Assembly: GCA_945875845.1 (NCBI GenBank)
Contig: CAMCMB010000005.1
Span: 92,026 to 156,025 of the forward strand
Origin: Pirellula staleyi DSM 6068
GTDB taxonomy: Bacteria > Planctomycetota > Planctomycetia > Pirellulales > Pirellulaceae
Reading direction: 5' to 3'
DNA length: 64,000 nucleotides
Shown piece by piece: positions 1-7,700 of this stretch (its first letter is position 1; each line of letters starts with the position of its first letter). A program made the translations under genes and the position numbers. The notes beneath the pieces are model-generated. The model saw only the letters and a list, made by a program, of their open reading frames with translations. It had not been told where the DNA came from and ran no database searches.

Positions 1-1
1 G

Positions 2-655
2 CCAAAAGAACTTTTCGATCGCCCAAAAGTGGAGTTGATCCGTCAGAAGTTGCTTTTTTTGAGAAAGAATGATTCCAACTTTGGAGAAAATCATCCGAGC
101 AAGAAATCGACGCAGTTGCAGATCCGTGAAAACGAAATCGCCTTGAACGACATTCTTGAACAGGAACTCCTGAAATCCCAAAAATCCGCCGTCGCCACGA
201 ACCTGGTGAACATCGAAGACTCTGTGTCGCAAGAGCTTCGAAAAAGAGAGGATGTGAACTCAATGGTTCGGCAGTTACTTTACTTGAGAATCAACTTGAC
301 TAGCTTTCGAGAAAATCACCCGGACCGAAAAGCGATTCAAGAACAAATACAAAAACAAGAATCAGCCTTGCTCGCCATTACCGGAAATCCCGCGACTCGA
401 ATGCGTTCGAGCAAGGGTGAAACTTCTCTAATGCGGGCACTTGAAGATCGCAAGGAAGTACAAGTCCTTGTCCATAAACTCACGATATTGAGGTTAAGCG
501 AAGCAACTTATGGCGAGGAAGATTCGAAAATGAAAAGCATCAAGACGGAAATTCGAAAACACGAAGCTAGCCTCATCGAAATCATTGAGCTGGATCAACC
601 GGCAACCAAGAGATCCAATCCTTTTCCACGCGCGAGAGACAACGAATCGCGATGA
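2..655 (+). CDS. Repeat-built coiled-coil-like protein, 5' end outside the window
   Basis: The reading frame is open to the left edge, so the true start is probably upstream; a GTG at 29 is the first possible start inside the window. The visible part is three copies of a helical unit of about 45 residues separated by roughly 25-30 residue linkers. Each copy follows the pattern V..L..KLL.LR......F.EnHP..K.IQ.QI...E.AL..I (copies near residues 2-46, 76-119 and 143-188 counted from 29). The charged, heptad-like composition suggests antiparallel helical hairpins. The (F/Y)GENHP-like turn resembles the helical-hairpin tip of chain-length-determinant type proteins, but that is a weak resemblance. 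No signal peptide, membrane segment or catalytic motif is visible in this fragment. Function unknown. Confidence 0.7.
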   Translation, partial: PKELFDRPKVELIRQKLLFLRKNDSNFGENHPSKKSTQLQIRENEIALNDILEQELLKSQKSAVATNLVNIEDSVSQELRKREDVNSMVRQLLYLRINLTSFRENHPDRKAIQEQIQKQESALLAITGNPATRMRSSKGETSLMRALEDRKEVQVLVHKLTILRLSEATYGEEDSKMKSIKTEIRKHEASLIEIIELDQPATKRSNPFPRARDNESR

Positions 656-739
656 GAACCTTCGATTGGCATCATTTCCTTTGTTGTCTTTGTGCCTGTG
701 CATGATTTTTCCAACAGAGTCACGGAGACACACGTTTGC

Positions 740-2116
740 CTACTTGAGCTCAGCGTTTTGGCGAAGCACTTCGTCCATAATGTTCTCTTCGACTTTTTCG
801 GCCCAGATCGAAGGTAGGCCGTAATAGATCATCGCCCCACCTCCTTCGTAGCCCCCTTCTTTCAGCACGCGAACGCTTGGTATATAAGCCATCACGTCGT
901 GTGCATAGCCTGCGACAAAGGTCGTTTGAGGCATTTTGCCTTTGATGCGCAAAGAGTAATCCACAACGACTTCGCCACCCAGCGCCACGAAGTTCAAATC
1001 AGCTCCGATGCGCCAGAGCGAGATCGGATACGGGTAAGACGTTGGCAATGGCTTGCCTGCGTCGATGTTCTCCAGCAACTGTTTGGCTCGAAGCGACTCG
1101 TAGAGGGAGCCGGATGCGGCTTCGTTACGAAGTTCTTCGGTGGTAGGCAGTTTGTCAAAGGCGAGATCGATTTCGCGATACTTGCATAACAGCGATGGGG
1201 CGGCGATCTTCATCTCAGTGGTAAGCAACGTTTGATCCACAGCCGATGCCAGCTGTCTACCGTAGTGACTGGCCAGTTCAACGGTTCGCCGGGGGATTGG
1301 ATTTTGATCGGCTCCGCAGCCTGCGAAGAACAACGCGATACAGCCTGGATGCCGTGTCTCCAATTCCATTTGGGCATAGCCCGGGTAGTCGCCGGACCAT
1401 TGGAAATCGGACAAAACGGTCGCGTGGCAGGCGTATCCGAACAGAATCGATGTTAAGTCACCCATGGTGTTGCGGACCGCAAGGACAGGGACGTCATGGT
1501 CCGATGGACCGACCAATTGCCCGAGCGTTCGCAATTTGCGCCCGTCTGCTTCTTTGTTGCTTCGGCGATTCACCGCAAAGTTGGTTTGGCCAACACCCCA
1601 GGCAAGTGAGCTGGGCTCCATACGACCTATGGCTTGTCCAACAACTTGAACGATGGTATCTCGCAATTGATCTGCATAGCGTTCGATCTGAGAACGTTGT
1701 GCTTGATCTAATCGATAGAAGTGAAGGGGTCCAAGATTGCGTTTTACTACGGGCCCGGAATGAGTGTGCGAGCAGCACAACAGAACTTGCCCCTTCGGGA
1801 TAGAAAAACGAGTTTCAATCAAATCACGCACTTCGTTGGCCAACTCTCGGTCAATGCCAACGAGGTCCAAGGTAACGATAACCGCTCTTGTATTATTGGC
1901 GGACTCGAGAACGAGCGCTTTGGAATAGAGTTCGGTCACTTTTCCATCGGCGGGTCGATCGCGAGTCGCGTAACCCGCCATCCAAATGAATTCGTCGGGA
2001 GTGATCCGTGCAGACGCTGAGCCCGCGCGCCACGTTTCTGCGGGTACGTTTTCCATGAGGCCAAGGAAAGTCCCGAGGAAAACAACAGCACTGAATAGTC
2101 GTTGCATGATTGGCAC
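740..2116 (-). CDS. Secreted neutral/alkaline ceramidase-like hydrolase
   Basis: 458 residues with an N-terminal signal peptide (hydrophobic stretch LFSAVVFLGTFLGL, cleavage near VPAET). The body matches the N-terminal catalytic domain of the neutral ceramidase family: an early RITPDEFIWMAGYATRDRPA block, the zinc-ligand motif CCSHTHSGP around residue 115, and a later YACHATVLS block supplying another histidine. Family members are zinc amidases that split ceramide into sphingosine and fatty acid. This protein is much shorter than the roughly 700-residue eukaryotic and Pseudomonas enzymes and lacks their C-terminal immunoglobulin-like domain, so the substrate could differ. Short secreted members of this family are common in planctomycetes. 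The nearest downstream neighbour is convergent, so it is probably transcribed alone. Confidence 0.85.
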   Translation of the reverse strand: MPIMQRLFSAVVFLGTFLGLMENVPAETWRAGSASARITPDEFIWMAGYATRDRPADGKVTELYSKALVLESANNTRAVIVTLDLVGIDRELANEVRDLIETRFSIPKGQVLLCCSHTHSGPVVKRNLGPLHFYRLDQAQRSQIERYADQLRDTIVQVVGQAIGRMEPSSLAWGVGQTNFAVNRRSNKEADGRKLRTLGQLVGPSDHDVPVLAVRNTMGDLTSILFGYACHATVLSDFQWSGDYPGYAQMELETRHPGCIALFFAGCGADQNPIPRRTVELASHYGRQLASAVDQTLLTTEMKIAAPSLLCKYREIDLAFDKLPTTEELRNEAASGSLYESLRAKQLLENIDAGKPLPTSYPYPISLWRIGADLNFVALGGEVVVDYSLRIKGKMPQTTFVAGYAHDVMAYIPSVRVLKEGGYEGGGAMIYYGLPSIWAEKVEENIMDEVLRQNAELK

Positions 2117-2230
2117 TCAATCCATTGGCGAGATAGAGAAACGGGTTGCGGAAACAATGGACTGGGTTACTGTGAGGGACATAACGTAGAGCATATCTCT
2201 GGCTATCTGCTGACCCCGCTTATCCCTCGT

Positions 2231-2274
2231 GGCGGATTCATTTGGCATACCTGGCGGATTCACTTGGCATATCC
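2231..2274. repeat. 22-bp unit repeated twice in tandem
   Basis: Two adjacent 22-bp units beginning GGCGGATTCA, differing at two or three bases. They lie in the 260-bp gap between the ceramidase-like gene and thymidine phosphorylase. No function is evident. Confidence 0.8.
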
Positions 2275-2377
2275 TCTGAGACCTTGGAGTGATTAGATTG
2301 GACGGGCTTCGATTTGTAAACCTGGTCAGCCTCATAACCCACGATTCCCACCCGTCGCCTTTTGTCCGTCAGCCTTG

Positions 2378-3676
2378 CTAGGGGATGTAGTCGCGCCAGA
2401 GAGCTGGCGCGGTGTTGTCCGTCGCAGGTTTATCCGATCTCGAAATCACAATCGCTTGTTCGATCAAACGAAGAGCCTGTCCCGATGCGATTTCGTCATC
2501 ACACATGATTTCCAGCAACGGTTGCCCTGTCGCAACCGCTTCGCCCATTTTGCAATGCATCTTGATGCCGACGGTAAAATCGATGGCTTCGCCCGCGATT
2601 TTCCTACCGCCACCCATCGCGATGATGGCTTGCCCGAGCAACTGACCATCCAAGGAACGGACGAGTCCGCTATGGCTGGCAAGAAATGGACGACTATTCC
2701 CCAACGGTCTGCTTGAGGATAGCGAACCGCCTTGGGCATGCACCATCCTTTCGAATCGTTCCATGGCAGCCCCATTATCCAACAATCGGCTCAATCGCAG
2801 GCGAGCATCGTCCAAGCTCGTTTCGCGTTGCGTGCTAATCAGCAATCGAGCAGCAAGTTCGATGGTTAGCTCTCGCACGTCGGACGGCCCTCCGCCTTGC
2901 AGTACTTCGATCGATTCGTCCACTTCGCATGCGTTTCCAATCATCGCGCCCAAAGGTTGGGTCATATCCGTGATAAGGGCCGTTGTGTGAACTCCAGCGT
3001 TCTTGCCAACCCGTATGAGCGAAGCGGCCAATTGCTCTGCTAAGGCTTCGGTAGGGAGAAAAGCACCGCTCCCAAACTTGACATCCAAGACTAATGCATC
3101 GAGTGTTTCTGCAATTTTTTTGGACATGATACTAGCGGTTATTAGGGGTATGGACGGTACCGTTGCAGTCACATCTCGTAGACCATAGAGTTTTTTGTCG
3201 GCAGGAACGAGCGTATCCGTGGCACCCGTAATCACGCATCCCACGCTTCGCAATTGGGCCTCGATTTCGGATTCCGAGAGGTGGGTCTTATATCCGGATA
3301 TGGACTCGAGTTTATCGAGCGTTCCGCCTGTAATACCCAGCCCTCTGCCACTGATCATCGGGACCTGCAGTTCGCAGCAAGCCAGTAGTGGAGCCAGTAT
3401 GAGAGATGTTTTGTCGCCAAGACCGCCGGTTGAGTGTTTGTCGACTCGCGGCGTATCATCGACTTTTGCAAGTCTTGAGCCGCTCGCTATCATCGCATCG
3501 GTCAAGCATGCGATTTCGTGTTCGCTCATCCCGTTGAGAAAAATGGCCATTGCAAGAGCAGACATTTGATAGTCTGGAATAGTGCCTCGAGCATACCCTT
3601 GGATCATGAACTCGATCTCGTCGTTCGAAAGTTGCTCTCGATCACGCTTTTTGGAAATGACGACGGCTGGGATCAT
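2378..3676 (-). CDS. deoA: Thymidine (pyrimidine-nucleoside) phosphorylase
   Basis: Catalyses the reversible phosphorolysis of thymidine or uridine to base and (deoxy)ribose-1-phosphate in pyrimidine salvage; cytosolic. The 432-residue length matches the family (about 430-440). The N-terminal helical block (NDEIEFMIQGYARGTIPDYQ) and the phosphate/nucleoside signature KHSTGGLGDKTS followed by SGRGLGITGGTLDKLES are diagnostic, and DVKFGSGAF completes the active site. The start is the ATG giving MIPAVVISKKRD, directly before the conserved helices. Residues alone do not separate strict DeoA from the broader pyrimidine-nucleoside phosphorylase Pdp, so substrate range is open. There are no other salvage genes next to it, so it does not sit in a deo operon. 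Confidence 0.92.
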   Translation of the reverse strand: MIPAVVISKKRDREQLSNDEIEFMIQGYARGTIPDYQMSALAMAIFLNGMSEHEIACLTDAMIASGSRLAKVDDTPRVDKHSTGGLGDKTSLILAPLLACCELQVPMISGRGLGITGGTLDKLESISGYKTHLSESEIEAQLRSVGCVITGATDTLVPADKKLYGLRDVTATVPSIPLITASIMSKKIAETLDALVLDVKFGSGAFLPTEALAEQLAASLIRVGKNAGVHTTALITDMTQPLGAMIGNACEVDESIEVLQGGGPSDVRELTIELAARLLISTQRETSLDDARLRLSRLLDNGAAMERFERMVHAQGGSLSSSRPLGNSRPFLASHSGLVRSLDGQLLGQAIIAMGGGRKIAGEAIDFTVGIKMHCKMGEAVATGQPLLEIMCDDEIASGQALRLIEQAIVISRSDKPATDNTAPALWRDYIP

Positions 3677-3803
3677 GAATGGTTTGACCGAGGGAATGAA
3701 ATGGAGTTAGACTAGTGCGAGCATTCGTATTGTGTATGCAGGGAGGGAGAGGTCAGCCCTGTAAACATCTTTTCATAGGCATTGCCTAACGAATTCCTTT
3801 CTC

Positions 3804-3864
3804 GGGAGGGTGAGGCTCCTGCCGAACCATTGCGTCGCTAGCTCGGCAAGAGCCTCGCCCTCCC
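3804..3864. repeat. Dispersed palindrome, family A, copy 1
   Basis: Inverted repeat with arms GGGAGGGTGAGGCTCCTGCC and GGCAAGAGCCTCGCCCTCCC (one arm slightly decayed). Related copies lie at 22511-22568 and 44046-44106, always between genes. Here it lies just upstream of the HtrA-like gene and would fold as a strong hairpin in either transcript. Confidence 0.88.
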
Positions 3865-3890
3865 AAGGTTTTACAACTCGGATTAACATT

Positions 3891-5069
3891 ATGATAACCG
3901 ATACCAACGCGTCACTGTCAACGACGTTGAAAATCGAGATGGACGCAAACATGGAAATTGAGAACACGATGACGAATGCGAATCAGCAACATGGATGGCT
4001 TGTAAGACTGGCTACAACGCTTGCAATGACAGTAGGTTTCGCTTGGTCGGCTCTCCTGTTAAACGCACAAGATGCCACCGATTTGAATCGCCTGAACATG
4101 GCAAAGGCACAAGCTCGTGGGATGGCGTTCGCGTTTAAGGAGGCGTCAGCCAAAATGATGCCAAGCGTCGTAACCGTGTTAGCGAAACGGCAAAATGTCG
4201 ACGAAACAGAGGACACGCTTGATTTGTTGAACGAAGACTCCAGCCGAGATTTTGAGCTCGGGTCCGGTGTCGTTATCTCTGCGGATGGACTTTGCGTCAC
4301 GAACCACCACGTCATCAAAAATGCAAAGAGCATTCGCGTTCGCATGGCGGATGGCCGTTCGTTCGCTGGAAAAGACGTTCGTTCGGATGCGTCGAGTGAT
4401 GTCGCTGTTTTTCGGATCGTCAGCAAGGAGCCTTTGCCTGCAGCGACCATCGGCAACTCCGAAGCCATCTCGATTGGTGATTGGGTGTTGGCGATCGGCA
4501 GCCCCTTTGCATTGGATCAAACCGTGAGCGTTGGGGTCATCAGCAACAGCTCCGGACGAACGATGAATTTATTGCAAGGTCTACTTCTGCAAACCGACGC
4601 AACCATCAATCCCGGGAATTCGGGTGGTGCCTTATTGGACATAGATGGCGAATTAATCGGAATCAATACCGCGATCGCGACGACCAGTGGGCAGTTTCAG
4701 GGAGTTGGATTTGCGATTCCTATCCGTCGCGTTCAATGGATCACCAAAGAGCTGCTCGAAAATGGCAAGGTCCGAAGGGCACGGCTTGGAGTCCGTGTCG
4801 ATCCCATTCCTCAGAGCTTGGCCGAAGAACTTAATATCGCGGTTCGAAGTGGAGTGTACGTCAGCCGAGTGTCACCCGATTTACCCGCTGAAAAGTGTGG
4901 CATGGAACAAGGTGATATTATTATTCAACTGGGCGAGCACAGAATTTTCTCAGCAGAGTACTTCAGGAGTGTTGTAGAACAACTTCCGGCGGATCGCTCG
5001 TATCCAGTCAAGGTCCTGCGGGAAGGCAAGCCATTATCACTGGATATTCAGCCCGTTTTTCGCGACTAG
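3891..5069 (+). CDS. HtrA/DegP-type serine protease with one PDZ domain
   Basis: Envelope protein-quality-control protease. A hydrophobic segment near residues 36-55 (LATTLAMTVGFAWSALLL) acts as signal peptide or anchor. The trypsin-like domain shows the full triad: His in VTNHHVIKN, Asp in DASSDVAVF and Ser in NPGNSGGALL. A single C-terminal PDZ domain follows (about residues 295-390, with GVYVSRVSPDLPAEKCGM and a GDII..LG core). One PDZ makes it DegS- or HtrA-like rather than the two-PDZ DegP. Several in-frame ATGs (3891, 3939, 3951, 3969) precede the membrane segment and none has a clear ribosome-binding site, so the start is uncertain; anything before 3891 runs through the dispersed palindrome and is unlikely to be translated. 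Confidence 0.9.
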   Translation: MITDTNASLSTTLKIEMDANMEIENTMTNANQQHGWLVRLATTLAMTVGFAWSALLLNAQDATDLNRLNMAKAQARGMAFAFKEASAKMMPSVVTVLAKRQNVDETEDTLDLLNEDSSRDFELGSGVVISADGLCVTNHHVIKNAKSIRVRMADGRSFAGKDVRSDASSDVAVFRIVSKEPLPAATIGNSEAISIGDWVLAIGSPFALDQTVSVGVISNSSGRTMNLLQGLLLQTDATINPGNSGGALLDIDGELIGINTAIATTSGQFQGVGFAIPIRRVQWITKELLENGKVRRARLGVRVDPIPQSLAEELNIAVRSGVYVSRVSPDLPAEKCGMEQGDIIIQLGEHRIFSAEYFRSVVEQLPADRSYPVKVLREGKPLSLDIQPVFRD

Positions 5070-5097
5070 GTTGTGAATTTATTGAATCGCTGTGAAA

Positions 5098-5179
5098 GTA
5101 GCAGGCACACTCCGTGTGCCGTAGCCTCAAAAACCAAAGGTTTTTGCATTGCGGACGGCACATGGAATGTGCCTGCTAC
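5098..5179. repeat. Intergenic inverted repeat (GTAGCAGGCACA type)
   Basis: Outer arms GTAGCAGGCACA and TGTGCCTGCTAC are perfect complements over 12 bp and enclose further partially complementary sequence. It lies just downstream of the protease gene in the roughly 500-bp gap before the YTV gene. The rest of that gap (5180-5518) shows no coding sequence that I can support. Confidence 0.85.
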
Positions 5180-5518
5180 GATAAATTCACAGCCCAAGAA
5201 ATCCTTTGTTAGCCCAGTCGTGACTCAGGGCGTTCCAAACCATTTACGGGAAGAATTCGAGCTGCCATTCGGGGTCCTTGGGCAGTCAACACGTCTTTGA
5301 ATTCCGAAAGGCGGAAAAAAAAAGAAATTTTTGCATCAAGCGCTTCCATAACGTCTAACAGAAGCTAAACTCTGTTGCTTGGGTAAGGTATGAGGGCAAA
5401 AGAATTGTCCTCTGCTTGGTATTTTTCTTTTGGTGCCAAGCGTCCTGATCCAGCAATGATAGACAACTTTTGATTTACAGCCGTTGCATCTTGTTTGCAG
5501 TGGAATGAGTAAGTGTTA

Positions 5519-5547
5519 TTGACTGGCCTTCTGTATGGTGGCCTAAT
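5519..5547 (+). promoter_or_regulatory. Candidate promoter of the YTV gene
   Basis: TTGACT, a 17-bp spacer and CCTAAT resemble a housekeeping promoter (5/6 and 4/6 matches). Transcription would start about 16 bp before the ATG at 5570, leaving room for the GAGGAG ribosome-binding site at 5558-5563. Confidence 0.4.
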
Positions 5548-5569
5548 TTTTTTCTTCGAGGAGACTACG

Positions 5570-7513
5570 ATGAAGTTTCGCCCAGGTTTTGCCCTTGGGC
5601 TGGCCGCCATATTGTTTGGTGCCAGTAATGTTGTTGCCGATTGTGGTTGCGGTAGCGGTGGATCCACCGTTGTTGCTTCTGGCAGCGTGATGAGCGGTAC
5701 GGTTGTAGGTGGTGGGGATGCTGGTGGTATGGGTTGCGGGGCACAAGTGAGCTACGTCGAAAAGACGATCATGGTGCCAACTCAAGTCACCGAAATGCGA
5801 ACTGTCACTAAAAACGCTTCCAGAATGGAAGCTCGCACACGCACGTACACAGTGACCAAGCAGGTTCCACGCACTGAAACCAAGACCAGCACGACTACGG
5901 TCATGGTTCCAAAGCAAGAAACCAAGCAAGTTAGCTACACAGTTAATGTGCCTGTCACAACCCAAGTTGAAGAGTCGTACCAAGTCAATGTACCAAGCAC
6001 TGTCAACGAAGAAGTGCCATACACCGTCAACGAAACTGTCTACAACGACAAAGTTGAGACCTACACGGTTCAAGTTCCATCGACTGTTGTCGATCAAGTT
6101 TCCTACCAAGTTGCTGTAAGCAAGTCGGTACCTGAAGTTCAAAACTACACGGTTTCTGTTCCGTCGACTGTTATGGAAACTGTCGACTACACCGTTCAGG
6201 TTCCAAGCTACGTTGACGTTGTTCAAACCTACAACGTGACCGTTCCTGTCACAACTCAAGAACAAGTTCCTTACACGGTTCAAGTTCCTGTTTACTCAGA
6301 CGAACAAGTTCCTTACACCGTTCAAGTTCCTGTGTATTCGGACGAAGTTCAATCATACACTGTCAAGGTCCCTTACACCGAACAACGTACTGGAACACGA
6401 CAAGTTTGCCGTTCGTACCCTGTTACGACAATGTCGACTTCCACCAAGGACATGGGTTCGTACCAAACGGTAACGGAAGAAGTTGCTGTTGGTTGTGGTA
6501 CATCTTCGGCCGGTTACGGTTCTGCGTCGGCCGGTTGTGGCTGTGCAACACCTGCACCAAACTGCGGTTGCGGAACACCTGCACCTGCCGCTAACGGTTG
6601 TGGATGTGCTCCTGCGATGACAACGCGGACCGTTTGCAAAAAGGTTTGGGTTCCAAACGTCGTAACTCAAGAAGTTCCCGTAACAACGATGCAACGTCAA
6701 ATGGTTGACGAACCGTACACCTACAATGTATCGCTCTGCCGTGACGAAGTTCGCCAAAGAACAGTTAAGAAGGTTAGCTACACAACTGAGACACGTACGC
6801 GTACTGTCAAGAAGTGCACCATGACCACTGAAACTCGGACTCGTACAGTCAACAAGGTTTCGTACACAACCGAAGCTCGTCAACGCACTGTCAAGCAATG
6901 CCAGATGAACACGGAAACCCGTCAACGCCAAGTTGCAAAGACTGTCTACAACACGGAAACCCGTCAACGTACTGTCAATAAGACCGTAACCGAAATGGAA
7001 ACCCGTACACGTGACGTCAGCAGGACCGTTTACAACGCCGAGACACGAACACGAACCGTTAAGGTCGCAAGCGTTGTTCCAAAGCAAATGACTCGCACCG
7101 TCAGCAAAGTTGTCTACACACCAGAAACTCGCACCCGGATGAAGTCCGTTACCAACATGACAACCGAGACCAAGGTTCGAGATGTTGTGACGACAGTCAT
7201 GGTTCCAGAACAACGTACCAATACCTACAACGTAACGGTTTACGACGCGGTCAACGAAGAAAAAACGGACACTTACAACGTTTCTGTGCCTTACACAACA
7301 ACCGAAGAAGTTGCAGTGACCGTTTGCAAGATGGTTCCACAAACCGTGACGGTTCCTGTAATGACCAATGGTTACGGAGTTACCGGAGCAATCAGCGGCG
7401 GAGCAATCAGCGGCGATGCGATCGGCGGCGGATCGTACAACGGCGGAGCCATGGGCAACGGTTGCGGTTGCGGAACACCTGCACCTGTAGCTTCTGGTTG
7501 CGGTTGCAACTAG
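5570..7513 (+). CDS. YTV-repeat cell-surface protein
   Basis: 647 residues starting at the ATG that follows GAGGAG with a 6-base spacer. A signal peptide (LGLAAILFGASNVVAD) is followed by a Cys/Gly-rich stretch (CGCGSGG). The body is almost entirely short repeats. The first half is built of YTVQVPVYSDEQVP-like units of 16-20 residues. A central Cys-rich insert (GCGCATPAPNCGCG) follows, then units of the form ETRTRTVKKVSYTT, ending in another YNVTV segment and a C-terminal CGCGTPAP tail. The many valines and threonines alternating with polar residues point to beta structure, and the Cys clusters to disulfide cross-linking. Established knowledge: proteins with such YTV repeats are planctomycete-specific and have been linked to the cell wall of Rhodopirellula baltica. 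A terminator follows, so it is a single-gene unit, plausibly highly expressed. Confidence 0.85.
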   Translation: MKFRPGFALGLAAILFGASNVVADCGCGSGGSTVVASGSVMSGTVVGGGDAGGMGCGAQVSYVEKTIMVPTQVTEMRTVTKNASRMEARTRTYTVTKQVPRTETKTSTTTVMVPKQETKQVSYTVNVPVTTQVEESYQVNVPSTVNEEVPYTVNETVYNDKVETYTVQVPSTVVDQVSYQVAVSKSVPEVQNYTVSVPSTVMETVDYTVQVPSYVDVVQTYNVTVPVTTQEQVPYTVQVPVYSDEQVPYTVQVPVYSDEVQSYTVKVPYTEQRTGTRQVCRSYPVTTMSTSTKDMGSYQTVTEEVAVGCGTSSAGYGSASAGCGCATPAPNCGCGTPAPAANGCGCAPAMTTRTVCKKVWVPNVVTQEVPVTTMQRQMVDEPYTYNVSLCRDEVRQRTVKKVSYTTETRTRTVKKCTMTTETRTRTVNKVSYTTEARQRTVKQCQMNTETRQRQVAKTVYNTETRQRTVNKTVTEMETRTRDVSRTVYNAETRTRTVKVASVVPKQMTRTVSKVVYTPETRTRMKSVTNMTTETKVRDVVTTVMVPEQRTNTYNVTVYDAVNEEKTDTYNVSVPYTTTEEVAVTVCKMVPQTVTVPVMTNGYGVTGAISGGAISGDAIGGGSYNGGAMGNGCGCGTPAPVASGCGCN

Positions 7514-7532
7514 TCGTTGACAAAATTAGTTG

Positions 7533-7551
7533 AACGACGCTCCGCGTCGTT
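7533..7551. repeat. Dispersed palindrome, family B (ACGACGC-GCGTCGT), copy 1
   Basis: Near-perfect palindrome AACGACGCTCCGCGTCGTT just after the YTV stop codon. Other copies are at 36344-36362, 36378-36396 and 39155-39171, all intergenic. Confidence 0.85.
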
Positions 7552-7595
7552 TCAAATCTGAAAATCGTGCGGCAAGGCACGACGAAAAAAACGAA

Positions 7596-7636
7596 ACGGT
7601 CCGCGCAAGCTATCTTGCACGGGCCGTTTTTCTTTT
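7596..7636 (+). terminator. Rho-independent terminator of the YTV gene
   Basis: A long GC-rich stem with arms ACGGTCCGCGCAAG and CTTGCACGGGCCGT (two mismatches) and a 4-base loop is followed by a T-rich run TTTTTCTTTT. It ends the YTV transcript before the aconitase gene. Confidence 0.85.
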
Positions 7637-7700
7637 GGCATCCCAAGGTACAATGAGGCTCTGCAACTTCCTCACTTCCCTACTTGTTTGATTGCAAGCC

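Noticed and set aside
5073..5300. Small frame after the protease gene (75 codons)
   Set aside because: It runs through the GTAGCAGGCACA inverted repeat; the protein sequence simply reflects the palindrome.
5543..6283. Second antisense frame under the YTV gene
   Set aside because: Same cause as above; low-complexity shadow with no family resemblance.
6353..7342. Long open frame antisense to the YTV gene (329 codons)
   Set aside because: It arises from the repetitive codon pattern of the YTV gene. It has no start signal and its composition (many Cys, His, Asn, Arg) is that of antisense translation.
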